DNA of 64,000 bases from Glycomyces sp. YM15 (GCF_016918015.1 NZ_JAERMK010000006.1:34785-98784); one strand, 5' to 3'. Counted from the first letter of the stretch, positions 52,929-62,972 are shown. Translations and numbers: made by a program. Notes: generated by a model not told the origin, from the letters alone.

Positions 52929-54434
52929 TCAGTATGCGCCCTGCGGTCGCAGAATCGCGGTAACCGTGCGCAGCAGGATGACGAAGTCCAGGGAAAGGTT
53001 CCAGTGCTCGACGTAGCGCAGGTCGAGGCGCACGGCCTCTTCCCAAGGGAGGTCGGAGCGGCCGGAGACCTGCCACAGGCCGGTCATGCCGGGCTTGACG
53101 GCCAGGCGGCGGCGCATGTCGGATTCGTAGGCGGCGACTTCGATGGCGAGCGGCGGGCGGGGGCCGACGAGGCTCATGTCGCCACGGAGGACGTTGACCA
53201 GCTGGGGGAACTCGTCGATGGAGAAGCGGCGCAGGTACTTGCCGACGGTGGTGATGCGCGGGTCGTCCTTCATCTTGAAGAGGACGCCGTCGCCTTCGTT
53301 GAGATGCGCGATCTCGGCGAGACGCCGTTCGGCGTCGGTGTGCATCGTGCGGAATTTCCAGATCGTGAACGGCTGGCCGTCCTTGCCGATGCGCTCCTGC
53401 TTGAACAGGGCCGGCCCGGGCGAGGTGCACCGGATGAGGAACGCGGCGCTGAGCAGGAGCGGCGAGAGCGCGAGCAGCAGGAGGGCCGCACCGACGCGGT
53501 CGACGACGTCCTTGGCGAGGCGGCGGACGCCGGTGAGGCGGGCGTGGTCGAGGTGGAGCATGGGCAGGCCGTCGACGGGGCGGACGGTGGTGCGGTCGCC
53601 GGCGACGTCGACCAAGGCGGACGCGACGATGAGGTCGACTTCGCTGCGTTCGAGCTTCCAGGCGAGGCGGCGGAGGGCCTGGCCGTCGATTTCGGGGCAG
53701 CCCAGGACGATCACGGTGTCGGCGCGTTCGGCGGCGACGGCTTCGGCGATGCGGTCGAAGCTGCCGCGGACGCGGGTGTCGAAGTCCAGCAGCGCGCCTT
53801 GGGGTTGCTCGGTGGGCAGACAGGCCGCGACCACGTTGAGGCCGTGGTAGTGCTCGCGACGGAGCTGGACGATGAGGGCGGCGACCGAGGACTCGTGGCC
53901 GACCAGGACGACGCGTTTCATGCAGCGTCCGTCACGGCGCATGTGGTGCAGCCATTTGCGCCAGCCGAAGCGGGCGACGATGGAACAGGCCGCGGCGGTG
54001 GGGATCGCGATCAGGACGAAGACGCGCGACGTCGGCAGTTCGAGTCCATAGGAGACGATGGCGACGGCGGCGGTGAGGGCGACTGCGGCGTGCACGATCC
54101 GCTGGTACTCCTCGGTGCCCACGAAGAGGTACCGCTTCTCGAAGGCTCGGGAGAGGCCCAGGATGGCGAGCCACACCGCGGGCAAGGCGATCAGGGCGAG
54201 GGCGTAGACACGGGTGCCGTCGTTGACATGGCCGAAGCGGGCGAAGAAGGCCAGCGCCGCACCGATGATGCCGGCGGCGATGTCGGAGCCGATGATGCCG
54301 GCGAAGTACTTGCGCTGCCAGGCAGGCGGGCCGCCGTATGGCCGGGTCGCTTGGGGTCCTATGGAATAGACGCGCCCTCTTGGGGGGCTGTCATGCACGC
54401 CTTCGAAAGCCGTCGAGTCCGCAACCACTGTCAT
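52929..54434 (-). CDS. Polyprenyl-phosphate glycosyl-1-phosphate transferase (WbaP/CpsE type)
   Basis: A 501-residue initiating sugar transferase. Four membrane helices (about 45-160), a Rossmann-like CoA-binding region (MKRVVLVGHESSVAALI onward), another membrane segment (about 318-338) and the catalytic bacterial sugar-transferase domain: ALFKQERIGKDGQPFTIWKFRTM, IDEFPQLVNVLRGDMSLVGPRPPL, KPGMTGLWQVSGRSDLPWEEAVRLD. It transfers a sugar-1-phosphate to undecaprenyl phosphate, the first step of exopolysaccharide repeat synthesis. The locus at 3.6-14.5 kb lacks such an enzyme, so this could serve it. Confidence 0.92.
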   Translation of the reverse strand: MTVVADSTAFEGVHDSPPRGRVYSIGPQATRPYGGPPAWQRKYFAGIIGSDIAAGIIGAALAFFARFGHVNDGTRVYALALIALPAVWLAILGLSRAFEKRYLFVGTEEYQRIVHAAVALTAAVAIVSYGLELPTSRVFVLIAIPTAAACSIVARFGWRKWLHHMRRDGRCMKRVVLVGHESSVAALIVQLRREHYHGLNVVAACLPTEQPQGALLDFDTRVRGSFDRIAEAVAAERADTVIVLGCPEIDGQALRRLAWKLERSEVDLIVASALVDVAGDRTTVRPVDGLPMLHLDHARLTGVRRLAKDVVDRVGAALLLLALSPLLLSAAFLIRCTSPGPALFKQERIGKDGQPFTIWKFRTMHTDAERRLAEIAHLNEGDGVLFKMKDDPRITTVGKYLRRFSIDEFPQLVNVLRGDMSLVGPRPPLAIEVAAYESDMRRRLAVKPGMTGLWQVSGRSDLPWEEAVRLDLRYVEHWNLSLDFVILLRTVTAILRPQGAY

Positions 54435-54562
54435 GATCGGATAACGACCGACGGGACATTGAGTGACGGGGTTGTCACACCATGGAGTACATGAGATCTA
54501 ATCCACTCTGGGCGGACAGGAAGGTGATACGGGCAGGGCCTTGCCGAACTTCGGGTTCGATT

Positions 54563-55150
54563 TCACTTCGATGCGTTGAAGTGGTTCTGCGCCAGTACGA
54601 AGCCCTTTTCGATGATCGCCTCGACCGCGTCGGCGGCGAGTTCGATGTTCAGGTCCACTTCGGGACGCTCGGCCTTGGCGAAGTCCTTGAGGACGAAGTC
54701 CGCCGCGTCCTGGCGGCCCGGAGGGCGGCCGACGCCGAAGCGGACCCGGGCGTAGTCCTTGGTGCCCAGCACCTTCGTGAGCGAGCGGAGGCCGTTGTGG
54801 CCGCCCTCGCCGCCGCCGCGTTTGAGGCGCAGTTCGCCGAACGGGACGTCGAGTTCGTCGTGGACCGCGATCACCGATTCGGGTGCGACACCGAAGTACT
54901 GGGCGAGCGGGCCGACGGCCTCACCCGAGAGGTTCATGAACGTCAGGGGTTTGACGAGTATGACGCGAGGCCCGCCTACCCCCAAGCGGGCCTCGCAGAC
55001 TTCGGCGCGGGCCTTGCGGGCCACGGCGAAACGACCGCCGACGCGTCGGGCGAGCGCGTCGACGACCATGAAACCGACATTGTGGCGGTTCGCGGCGTAT
55101 TTCGGCCCGGGGTTACCCAGGCCGACCACGAGCGTCGGGGCGTCGGTCAT
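54563..55150 (-). CDS. pth: Peptidyl-tRNA hydrolase
   Basis: A 195-residue Pth. [21 protein letters not shown] carries the catalytic His23, FMNLSGEAV and [16 protein letters not shown] the other active-site residues (Asn and Asp). It recycles tRNA from drop-off peptidyl-tRNA. Located 14 bases after rplY, as in many actinobacteria. Confidence 0.96.
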   Translation of the reverse strand: MTDAPTLVVGLGNPGPKYAANRHNVGFMVVDALARRVGGRFAVARKARAEVCEARLGVGGPRVILVKPLTFMNLSGEAVGPLAQYFGVAPESVIAVHDELDVPFGELRLKRGGGEGGHNGLRSLTKVLGTKDYARVRFGVGRPPGRQDAADFVLKDFAKAERPEVDLNIELAADAVEAIIEKGFVLAQNHFNASK

Positions 55151-55164
55151 GTGGTTCTCGGTTG

Positions 55165-55773
55165 TTACTCGGCAGCGGCCGGGGCGGCTTCGTCCTCGGC
55201 GGCGGCCTCGTCCTCGTCGGCGGCTTCGCCGCGCGGCTCGGACACGGAGGCGAGCACCAGGTCGCCGTCCGAGAGGATGACGATGCCCTCGGGGACCTCG
55301 ACCTCGCGCACGTAGCGCTGCGAGCCGATGGCCAGGCCTTCGATGCTGACCTCGATCGACTCGGGAATGTGGGTCGCCTCGGCCTCGACGGTCAGGGTGT
55401 TGAGGTCGTGCACGACCAGGCCGCCCTTCTCCGCCTCGCCGACGAAGTGGACCGGGATGTCGGTCGTGATGGTCTCGCCGCGGCGGACGATCAGCAGGTC
55501 GGCGTGGACGATTTCGTCACGCAGCGGGTCGCGCTGGATGTCCTTGGGGATCACCAGCTCGCGGGTACCGTCAGTGACCTCGATGGCGATGAGCTGGTTG
55601 GCGCCGCCCTTGCGGATGGCGGCGGCGAGCTCAAGCGAGGGAAGGGAAATGTGGAGCGGCTTCTCGCCGTGGCCGTAGACCACCGCGGGAACCTTTCCAG
55701 CCCGGCGCGTACGGCGGGCACCGCCCTTCCCGAAGTCAGTGCGAGGCTCGGCGCTGATACGAACTTCGGACAC
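55165..55773 (-). CDS. rplY: 50S ribosomal protein L25/Ctc
   Basis: A 202-residue Ctc-type L25, which binds 5S rRNA. The N-terminal L25 domain ([24 protein letters not shown]) is followed by the TL5 C-terminal domain ([14 protein letters not shown]) and an Ala/Glu-rich tail. The GTG at 55773 has GGGGAG upstream. About 200 bp separate it from prs, with no gene seen in that gap. Confidence 0.95.
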   Translation of the reverse strand: MSEVRISAEPRTDFGKGGARRTRRAGKVPAVVYGHGEKPLHISLPSLELAAAIRKGGANQLIAIEVTDGTRELVIPKDIQRDPLRDEIVHADLLIVRRGETITTDIPVHFVGEAEKGGLVVHDLNTLTVEAEATHIPESIEVSIEGLAIGSQRYVREVEVPEGIVILSDGDLVLASVSEPRGEAADEDEAAAEDEAAPAAAE

Positions 55774-55975
55774 GGAAATACTCCCCTGTTTTTTAGCAAC
55801 ATTTCATGCGGCGCTCGACGCTCACGTCGGCATTCAGAAGGGCACACGAGCCCTGAAAAAGACCTACGCCTTTGCGTCGATTACGGCGCCCTCTGGAGGA
55901 CACCCTCGCCGTCGGCAACCCCACCAGAGTACTACGCGCATCAGATCAGGCTTGACACGGGCGTCGATATGTGAC

Positions 55976-56959
55976 TTACGAGAGACCGCCGAAGAGGGTC
56001 GTGACGGACCCGTCGTTGAAGACCTCCCAGATGGCCTTCGCGACGAGCGGCGCGATGGACAGGGTGGTGATCTTCTCGAGGTCCTGGGCTTCCTTCGGAA
56101 GCGGGAGCGTGTTGGTGACGATCACTTCGCTGACGGGCGCCTTCGCGAGGCGCTCGACGGCGGGGCCGGACATGATCGCGTGCGTGGAGGCGATGACGAT
56201 GTCCTCGACGCCGGACTCCTTGAGCATCTCCGCGGCGGAGCAGATGGTGCCGGCGGTGTCGATCATGTCGTCGATGAGGAGGCAGGTGCGGCCTTCGACG
56301 TCGCCGACGACCTTGTGCGCGACGACCTGGTTGGGCTTGAGCGGGTCGCGGGTCTTGTGCACGAACGCGATCGGGCAGCCGCCGAGGCGGTCGGACCAGC
56401 GCTCGGCGAGGCGCACGCGGCCGGTGTCGGGCGAGACGACGGCCATCTGGCGGTCGGCGTACTTCTCCTCGACGTAGCGGGCGAGGGTGCCCATGGCGAA
56501 GAGGTGGTCGACGGGACCGTCGAAGAAGCCCTGGATCTGGGCGGTGTGGAGGTCCACGGTGAGGATGCGGTCGGCGCCGGCGGTCTTGAGGAGGTCGGCG
56601 ATGAGGCGCGCGGAGATGGGCTCGCGGCCGCGGTGCTTCTTGTCCTGGCGCGCGTACGGGTAGAACGGGAGCACGACGGTGATCCGCTTGGCCGAGCCGC
56701 GCTTGAGCGCGTCGATCATGATGAGGGTCTCCATGACCCATTCGTTGATCGGCGCGGGCATGGACTGCACGACGAAGGCGTCGCAGCCGCGGACGGACTC
56801 CTGGTAGCGCACGAAGAGCTCGCCGTTGGCGAAGGAGTAGGCGCTCATCGGGGTCGGTGCGACCCCGAGGTGCTTGCCGATCTCCTCCGCCAGCTCCGGG
56901 TAGGCACGCCCGGAGAAGAGCATCAGCATCTTGGAGTTGACAGCGGACATGCTCGCCAT
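55976..56959 (-). CDS. prs: Ribose-phosphate pyrophosphokinase
   Basis: A 327-residue PRPP synthetase. The flexible loop is PFYPYARQDKKHRGREPI, the PRPP-binding loop is LLIDDMIDTAGTI, and FANGELFVRYQESVRG lies near the N-terminus. The ATG at 56959 has GGGGGAG 8 bases upstream; the GlmU gene lies about 100 bp upstream in the same direction, as in many Gram-positive genomes. Confidence 0.97.
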   Translation of the reverse strand: MASMSAVNSKMLMLFSGRAYPELAEEIGKHLGVAPTPMSAYSFANGELFVRYQESVRGCDAFVVQSMPAPINEWVMETLIMIDALKRGSAKRITVVLPFYPYARQDKKHRGREPISARLIADLLKTAGADRILTVDLHTAQIQGFFDGPVDHLFAMGTLARYVEEKYADRQMAVVSPDTGRVRLAERWSDRLGGCPIAFVHKTRDPLKPNQVVAHKVVGDVEGRTCLLIDDMIDTAGTICSAAEMLKESGVEDIVIASTHAIMSGPAVERLAKAPVSEVIVTNTLPLPKEAQDLEKITTLSIAPLVAKAIWEVFNDGSVTTLFGGLS

Positions 56960-57061
56960 GACGTGGGCTCCCCCAGTAGGTCGTCTCACCTGAACCTCGA
57001 CGGTTCCAGTGTCCCCTGCCCTGCGCCGAAGCGCGAGGGGACCGGGGGGTTTAGTGTCCCG

Positions 57062-58501
57062 TCACGCTTCCGACACTCCCGCCTCACCCTTCGCTCGCCT
57101 CGCTGCTTCATCGGAGACGGTGCCGGGGCGCTTGCGGGCGACCCAGTCGCCGATCGAGGTCTGGCGGGCGCGGGCGACGCCGAGGTCGCCGGGCGCGACG
57201 TCCTTGACGATCGTGGAGCCGGCGGCGACGTACGCGCCGTCGCCGATGTTCACGGGCGAGACGAGCACCGCGTCGCAGCCGATGAACGCGCCGTCGCCGA
57301 TCTCGCTGTGATGCTTGTGCACACCGTCGTAGTTCACGAGGATGACGCCGCAGCCGATGTTGGCATTGGCGCCGACGGTGACGTCGCCGAGGTAGGCGAG
57401 GTGGGCCGCCTTCGAGCCGGGGCCGAGCTCGGCGTTCTTGGTCTCGACGAACGCGCCGATCTTGGACCGCTCGGCGAGCTTCGAGGCGGGGCGCAGGTGC
57501 GCGAAGGGGCCGACGTGGGCGCCCTCACCGATGTGGGACTGGTCGGCGTGCGACCGCACGACGACGGCGCCCGCGCCGACGATCGTGTCGGTGAGCGTGG
57601 TGTCGGGACCGATCTCGGCGCCCGAGTCGACGGCGGTGGCGCCCTTGAGCTGGACACCGGGACGGATGAGCACGTCCGGGGCGACCTTGGCGGTGGCGTC
57701 GATCCAGGTGGTCTCGGGGTCTTCGAGGGTGACGCCCGACTTCATCAGCTCGGTGTTGATGCGCTGCTGCATGATGCGGCGGAGCCCGGCCAGCTGGGCC
57801 CGGTCGTTGCAGGCCAGGACCTCGGTGGGGTCGTCGACGACGACGGCGCCGATGGCGTGCCCGGCTTCGCGGGCGAGTTCGAGCACGTCGGTGAGGTAGA
57901 GCTCGCCCTGGTCGTTGGCGGAGGTGAGCTTGGCCAGCTGCTCGCGCAGGACCTGCGCGTCGAAGGCGTAGGTGCCGGAGTTGATCTCGCGGATGGCGAG
58001 CTCGTCGAGGTCGGCGTCGCGGTGCTCGACGTTGCGGAGCACGTTGCCCTCGCCGTCGCGCACGATGCGGCCGAACCCGGTGGGGTCGTCGACTTCGGCG
58101 GTGAGGACGGTGACGGCGTGGCGGGCCTTCTCGTGGACCTCGACCAGTTCGGTCAGGGTGCTGCGGCGCATGAGGGGGGCGTCGCCGCAGAGGACCACGA
58201 CGGTGCCCTCGAGCTCGGGGTAGGCGTCCAGTGCGGTGCGCACGGCGTGCCCGGTGCCCAGCTGCTCGGTCTGCATGACGGTCTCGGCGTCGGGGGCGGC
58301 CTTGTCGAGGAACGCGGTGACCTGGTCGGCCGCGGCGCCGACGACCACGATGCGGTGGTCGGGCTGGAACGACTTGGTGCTGCGGAGGACGTGCCCCAGC
58401 AGGGTGCGGCCCAGGAGTTCATGAAGGACCTTGGGTTTCGCCGACTTCATGCGGGTTCCCAGGCCAGCGGCCAGGATGATCGCCGAACGCTCACTGCTCA
58501 T
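57062..58501 (-). CDS. glmU: Bifunctional UDP-GlcNAc pyrophosphorylase / GlcN-1-P acetyltransferase
   Basis: A 479-residue enzyme. The N-terminal uridylyltransferase domain has IILAAGLGTRMKSAKPK; the C-terminal left-handed beta-helix shows hexapeptide repeats and NYDGVHKHHSEIGDGAFIG with the acetyltransferase His. It makes UDP-GlcNAc for peptidoglycan and possibly for exopolysaccharide. The ATG at 58501 is used. It diverges from the sugar ABC operon. Confidence 0.97.
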   Translation of the reverse strand: MSSERSAIILAAGLGTRMKSAKPKVLHELLGRTLLGHVLRSTKSFQPDHRIVVVGAAADQVTAFLDKAAPDAETVMQTEQLGTGHAVRTALDAYPELEGTVVVLCGDAPLMRRSTLTELVEVHEKARHAVTVLTAEVDDPTGFGRIVRDGEGNVLRNVEHRDADLDELAIREINSGTYAFDAQVLREQLAKLTSANDQGELYLTDVLELAREAGHAIGAVVVDDPTEVLACNDRAQLAGLRRIMQQRINTELMKSGVTLEDPETTWIDATAKVAPDVLIRPGVQLKGATAVDSGAEIGPDTTLTDTIVGAGAVVVRSHADQSHIGEGAHVGPFAHLRPASKLAERSKIGAFVETKNAELGPGSKAAHLAYLGDVTVGANANIGCGVILVNYDGVHKHHSEIGDGAFIGCDAVLVSPVNIGDGAYVAAGSTIVKDVAPGDLGVARARQTSIGDWVARKRPGTVSDEAARRAKGEAGVSEA

Positions 58502-58606
58502 GATGGGCCATGGTAGTCGGTGGCCGAGGGGTGAACGGCCCGACCCGGGGGCGCGCGTCGTCACCGAATCGTTACGAATGGAACACGTTCTCCATCGCCC
58601 TGACAC

Positions 58607-58635
58607 TTGTGCGAGCTGCGTCACTCATCATATGT
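58607..58635 (+). promoter_or_regulatory. Candidate promoter of the sugar ABC operon
   Basis: TTGTGC (58607-58612), 17 bases, ATATGT (58630-58635). The -10 overlaps the inverted repeat listed next. It is the only reasonable pair in the gap; identity is tentative. Confidence 0.35.
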
Positions 58636-58646
58636 TGCAGACAACA
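58633..58646. promoter_or_regulatory. Candidate ROK-regulator operator
   Basis: The inverted repeat TGTTG-CAGA-CAACA lies just upstream of the ribosome site and overlaps the putative -10. It resembles short TTG/CAA palindromes bound by XylR/NagC-type ROK repressors; a ROK gene closes this operon. Confidence 0.4.
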
Positions 58647-58668
58647 ACAAACCTCGGAGGTACCTCTC

Positions 58669-59766
58669 ATGCACCTTCCCAGCAGCTCCCGACCACGAAT
58701 CGCATGGGCCGCCGCCACCGGCGCGGTCCTCGCCCTCACCCTCACCGCCTGCGGACAAGACGGCGGCGGAGGCGGGGACGACGCCCCCCTCATCGGCGTC
58801 ATCCTCCCCGACTCGGCCTCCTCGGACCGGTGGGAGACCGCCGACCGCAAGTACCTCGAGGCCGCGTTCGAAGCGGCCGGCGTCGACTACGACATCCAGA
58901 ACGCCCAAGGCAGCCGCGAGGACTTCCAGACCATCGCCGACCAGATGCTCACCAAGGGCGCGGACGTCCTCGTGACTGTGAACCTCGACTCGGGAACCGG
59001 CAAGACCGTCATCGAGAAGGCCAAATCCCAGGGTGTGGCCACCATCGACTACGACCGGCTCACCGAAGACGGCGGCGCGGACTACTACGTGAGCTTCGAC
59101 AACGAGAAGGTCGGCGTGCTCCAGGGCGAAGGCCTCGTCTCCTGCCTGGAGGGCGTCGCGAACCCGCTGGTGGCCGAACTCAACGGCTCCCCCACCGACA
59201 ACAACGCGACCCTGTTCAAGGCCGGATACGACTCGGTCCTCCAGCCGCTCTACGACGCCGGCACCTTCACCAAGGGCCCCGACGAGTGGGTGCCCGACTG
59301 GGACAACGCCCAGGGCGGCACGCTCTTCGAGCAGATGCTCACCGACACCGGCACCGAAGTCGACGGTGTGCTCGCCGCCAACGACGGCCTCGCGCACGCG
59401 GTCATCACGGTGCTGGAGCGCAACAACCTCAACGGAACCGTCCCGGTCACCGGGCAGGACGCCACGATCCAGGGCCTGCAGAACATCCTCACCGGCGACC
59501 AGTGCATGACCGTCTACAAGGCCATCGAGCAGGAGGCGAACGCCGCCGCCGACCTCGCCGTAGCCCTTGCGAACGGCGAGAAGCCCGAGACCGATGCGAC
59601 TGTCACCGACCCCGTGAGCGGGGCCGAGGTGGCCTCCGTGCTGCTCGAACCCGTCGCCATCACCATCGAGAACATCCAGACCGTCGTCGACGACGGCTTC
59701 GCCGACCCGGCCGAGCTGTGCGCCGGCGAGTACGCGGCGCTCTGCACCGAGCACGGGATCGGATAA
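58669..59766 (+). CDS. XylF-like sugar-binding lipoprotein of an ABC importer
   Basis: A 365-residue periplasmic-binding-type lipoprotein (lipobox LTAC, Cys28). The Peripla_BP_4 fold is clear: IGVILPDSASSDRWETADRKYL, DYDIQNAQGSREDFQTIADQML, ADVLVTVNLDS and GVLAANDGLAHAVI, close to xylose-binding XylF. CGGAGG lies 8 bases before the ATG. It should bind a pentose or similar sugar; the exact ligand cannot be told. Confidence 0.88.
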   Translation: MHLPSSSRPRIAWAAATGAVLALTLTACGQDGGGGGDDAPLIGVILPDSASSDRWETADRKYLEAAFEAAGVDYDIQNAQGSREDFQTIADQMLTKGADVLVTVNLDSGTGKTVIEKAKSQGVATIDYDRLTEDGGADYYVSFDNEKVGVLQGEGLVSCLEGVANPLVAELNGSPTDNNATLFKAGYDSVLQPLYDAGTFTKGPDEWVPDWDNAQGGTLFEQMLTDTGTEVDGVLAANDGLAHAVITVLERNNLNGTVPVTGQDATIQGLQNILTGDQCMTVYKAIEQEANAAADLAVALANGEKPETDATVTDPVSGAEVASVLLEPVAITIENIQTVVDDGFADPAELCAGEYAALCTEHGIG

Positions 59767-59772
59767 CGCGCC

Positions 59773-60543
59773 GTGTTCCTTGAGCTCACCGGACTCTCGA
59801 AGCGCTTCGGACCGGTCGAGGTCCTCTCCGACGTCGATCTCGCGATCGACGCCGGAGAGGTCTGCGCCCTCGTCGGCGACAACGGCGCCGGAAAGTCCAC
59901 ACTGGTCAAATGCGTGGCCGGGATCCACGCCATCGACGGCGGCGCGATCACCGTCGACGGCGAGACCCGCATCATCTCCGGGCCGCGCGACGCGGCCGCG
60001 CTGGGCATCGAGGTCGTCTACCAGGACCTCGCGCTGTGCGACAACCTCGATGTCGTCGAGAACCTGTTCCTCGGAAGGGAAAAGGTGCGCGGGCTCGTGC
60101 TCGACGACGACGCCATGGAGCACCTCGCCGCCGAGACGCTCTCGTCGCTCGCGGTGCGCACCATCAGGAACCTGCGCCAGCCCGTGGCGAGCCTCTCGGG
60201 CGGCCAGCGCCAGACCGTCGCCATCGCCAAAGCGGTGCTGTGGAACTCGCGGCTGGTCATCCTCGACGAGCCGACCGCCGCGCTGGGCGTGGCCCAGACC
60301 CGGCAGGTGCTCGAACTCATCCGGCGCCTCGCCGACCAGGGTCTGGCCGTCCTCTACATCTCCCACAACCTCAACGACGTCTTCGCCGTGGCCGACCGGA
60401 TCGCCGCCCTGTACCTGGGGCGCATGGCGGCGGTGCTCGACGCCGCCGACGCCACCCAGTCGCAGGTGGTCGAACTCATCACCAGCGGCCGGTCCGGATC
60501 CCTCGGCATCGGCGCCGCCGACACGAATGGAGCCCGGCCGTGA
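59773..60543 (+). CDS. Sugar ABC transporter ATP-binding protein (single domain)
   Basis: A 256-residue ATPase. Walker A GDNGAGKS (35-42), Q-loop VVYQDLALCDNL, signature LSGGQRQTVAIAKA, Walker B LVILDEPTAAL and the switch His in YISHNLND. Only one ATPase domain is present, unlike the ~500-residue two-domain XylG/RbsA; actinobacterial one-domain versions act as homodimers. The GTG start is 6 bases after the binding-protein gene. Confidence 0.9.
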   Translation: MFLELTGLSKRFGPVEVLSDVDLAIDAGEVCALVGDNGAGKSTLVKCVAGIHAIDGGAITVDGETRIISGPRDAAALGIEVVYQDLALCDNLDVVENLFLGREKVRGLVLDDDAMEHLAAETLSSLAVRTIRNLRQPVASLSGGQRQTVAIAKAVLWNSRLVILDEPTAALGVAQTRQVLELIRRLADQGLAVLYISHNLNDVFAVADRIAALYLGRMAAVLDAADATQSQVVELITSGRSGSLGIGAADTNGARP

Positions 60544-61802
60544 GCACTCAAGTCGAATCCCGGCCCGAGGCCGGGACGGAGCCGGGCGCGGTGCGCGCCG
60601 TCGCCGACCACCTCAAGGGCTACTGGGCCGAAGTCCGGTCGGGCGAGGTCGGGGCGCTGCCCGCCGTCGCCGGGATCATCGCGCTGTGCGCGTTCTTCGG
60701 GATCTCGCAGCCGGTGTTCCTCTCGGTGGGGAACCTCGCGAACCTCTTCGGGCAGGGCGCTGCCGTCGCGTGCATCGCCATGGGACTCGTGTTCGTGCTG
60801 GTCATCGGTGAAATCGACCTTTCGGCGGGGTTCGCGTCGGGCGTGTGCGCGGCGATCATGGCGGTGTTCCTCACGAACTGGGGGACGCCGTGGCCGCTCG
60901 CGATCGGCGCGGCCATCGCGACGGGCGTGGTGATCGGGCTGCTGCTGGGGACGCTGGTGGTGAAGCTCGGCATCCCGTCGTTCGTGGTGACGCTCGCGGC
61001 GTTCCTGGCCTTCCAGGGGGTCGTGCTCATGATCCTCGATGAGGGCAGCAACATCACGATCCACGACGAGACGGTGAAGGCCGTGGCGGGCGGCAACCTG
61101 GAGCGATGGCAGGGGTGGACGCTGCTGGTGCTCACCGTCGCCGCTTACGCTGCGCTGCAGGTGAACCGGTGGCTGCGGCGCGTGGCGCGGTCGCTCGTGC
61201 ACGAGCCGCTCGCGGTCGTGGTCGCGCGGATCGCGTCGCTCGGGGCGCTGCTGACGGCGACGGTGTTCCTGCTCAACCTGGAGCGCTCGGCGAACCCGCA
61301 GATCATCTCGCTCACCGGCGTGCCCGTGGTGGTCGTGATCCTCGGGGCGCTGTTCGCGGTGTGGACGTTCGTCCTGCACCGCACCAGGTTCGGGCGGCAC
61401 CTCTATGCGGTGGGCGGGAACCGGGAGGCGGCGGTGCGCGCGGGCGTGAACGTCGACCGGGTGCGCATCGCGGCGTTCGTGATCTGCTCGGGGATGGCCG
61501 CGATCGGCGGGATCGTCGCGGCGTCGCGCGCGGCCTCGGTGGACCCCAACACGGGCGGGTCCAATGTGCTCCTGCTTTCTGTGGGGGCGGCGGTGATCGG
61601 CGGTGCTAGCCTCTTCGGTGGCAAGGGCACGGTGCGGGCGGCCCTGCTGGGAGGAGCGGTCGTGGCGATCATCAACAACGGTATGGGCCTGATGGGGCTG
61701 AGCGCCGGGGTGCGGTTCGGCGTGACCGGCGCGGTGCTGCTGCTCGCGGCGGGCGTGGACGCCATGTCCCGGGGCCGGGGCAAGCTCTTCGGCAGGCACT
61801 GA
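60540..61802 (+). CDS. Sugar ABC transporter permease (XylH/RbsC-like)
   Basis: A 420-residue membrane protein with about ten helices. GEIDLSAGFASGVCA and the C-terminal GGASLFGGKGTVRAALLGG are typical of the ribose/xylose-type permeases, and HLYAVGGNREAAVRAGVNV forms the ATPase-contacting loop. The GTG overlaps the ATPase stop (GTGA). Confidence 0.9.
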   Translation: MSTQVESRPEAGTEPGAVRAVADHLKGYWAEVRSGEVGALPAVAGIIALCAFFGISQPVFLSVGNLANLFGQGAAVACIAMGLVFVLVIGEIDLSAGFASGVCAAIMAVFLTNWGTPWPLAIGAAIATGVVIGLLLGTLVVKLGIPSFVVTLAAFLAFQGVVLMILDEGSNITIHDETVKAVAGGNLERWQGWTLLVLTVAAYAALQVNRWLRRVARSLVHEPLAVVVARIASLGALLTATVFLLNLERSANPQIISLTGVPVVVVILGALFAVWTFVLHRTRFGRHLYAVGGNREAAVRAGVNVDRVRIAAFVICSGMAAIGGIVAASRAASVDPNTGGSNVLLLSVGAAVIGGASLFGGKGTVRAALLGGAVVAIINNGMGLMGLSAGVRFGVTGAVLLLAAGVDAMSRGRGKLFGRH

Positions 61803-61805
61803 CCG

Positions 61806-62894
61806 GTGGCCCTGCCTCCGGCCGTGGAGCTGCGGCGGCGCAACCGCGCGGCGCTGCTCGAGCAGCTCCACCGGCACGGCCCCCAGACCCGCGCCGCGCT
61901 CACGGAGGCGTTGGAGCTCAACCGTTCCACGATCGGCGCTCTCGCGACCGACCTGGCCGAGTCGGGGCATCTGCAGGAGACGACGGGGCAGTCGACCGGG
62001 TCGGCCGGTCGGCCCTCGACGCTCGTGGCGTGCGTGCCGCAGTCGATCACGGTGGCGGCGGTCGAGATCCGCGCCGACCGGCTGCGGTTCGCGCTGGTCG
62101 GCCTCGGCGGCGAGGTGCTGGAGCGGTCGGAGACGGCGCTCGAGGACGGCGACGACCCGATGACCGCGGTCGCGGTGATCACCGGCGGCACTGCCGGGGA
62201 CGCGGACGAGGCGGTGGCGGCGATGCCGGGCCTGGTCGACGAGGGCACGGTCGCGCACTCGACCGAACTGGGCTGGGTCGACCGGGATGCGGCGGCGGAT
62301 CTGGAGGCGGCGACGGGCCGGGAGTGGCAGGTCGTCGACACGGCGACCGCTGCGGCGGTCGGCGAATGGTCGCGCGGGGATGCGCATGAGGCCCGGAAGC
62401 TGCTCTACCTGCACGGCGGCCGGGGCTTGACGGCCGGGCTGGTGATCGAGGGCCGCTCGCAGCGCGGCGGCTCGATCCAATTGGGGCACATCGTGGTCGA
62501 GCCCGGCGGGCGTGAATGCGCGTGCGGGCTGCGCGGGTGTCTGGAGGCGGAGATCGCGGCCTTCGGCTTCGCGGAGGACATCGAGAACACGACGCTGGCC
62601 GCGGGCATGGGCGACGCGGCGGCCCGCAACCGGCTGCGGCGCTCGGGCGAGGATCTGGGCCGGGCGCTGGGCGCGGTCGTGACGGCGACGGGGCCCGACG
62701 AGATCCTGTTCGGCGGCTGGCTGCGGGAGCTGTACCTGTCCACGGCCGCGCCGGTGCGTTCGGCGCTGGCGGAGACGACGCTGCCGCATCTGCGGTCCAG
62801 GCTGCGGCTGCGCACGCCGGTGCTGGGCGACGAGGGCGCGCTCATCGGCGCTGCCGAGACGGGGTTCGCGGCGATCTTCGATCGGATGCGCTGA
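61806..62894 (+). CDS. ROK family transcriptional regulator
   Basis: A 362-residue regulator: an N-terminal winged helix-turn-helix (TRAALTEALELNRSTIGALA) and a C-terminal ROK sugar-kinase-like domain with the zinc motif EPGGRECACGLRGCLE. The N-terminal phosphate loop of active kinases (DxGxT) is absent (VEIRADRLRFALVG), so it should sense sugar without phosphorylating it. It starts 3 bases after the permease and probably represses this operon. Confidence 0.9.
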   Translation: MALPPAVELRRRNRAALLEQLHRHGPQTRAALTEALELNRSTIGALATDLAESGHLQETTGQSTGSAGRPSTLVACVPQSITVAAVEIRADRLRFALVGLGGEVLERSETALEDGDDPMTAVAVITGGTAGDADEAVAAMPGLVDEGTVAHSTELGWVDRDAAADLEAATGREWQVVDTATAAAVGEWSRGDAHEARKLLYLHGGRGLTAGLVIEGRSQRGGSIQLGHIVVEPGGRECACGLRGCLEAEIAAFGFAEDIENTTLAAGMGDAAARNRLRRSGEDLGRALGAVVTATGPDEILFGGWLRELYLSTAAPVRSALAETTLPHLRSRLRLRTPVLGDEGALIGAAETGFAAIFDRMR

Positions 62895-62972
62895 CGCGGC
62901 ACTGTGCTTCCATGGTCAATTGGAAGCGGATCAACCGCCTGGTCGCGGTCTCGGGGTGCGGATCGACGCTGT

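Noticed and set aside
55739..58516. 925-residue plus-strand open frame opposite prs and glmU
   Set aside because: Antisense shadow across two certain genes.
60354..62789. 811-residue minus-strand open frame over the ABC permease and ROK genes
   Set aside because: Arg/His-rich shadow spanning three real genes.
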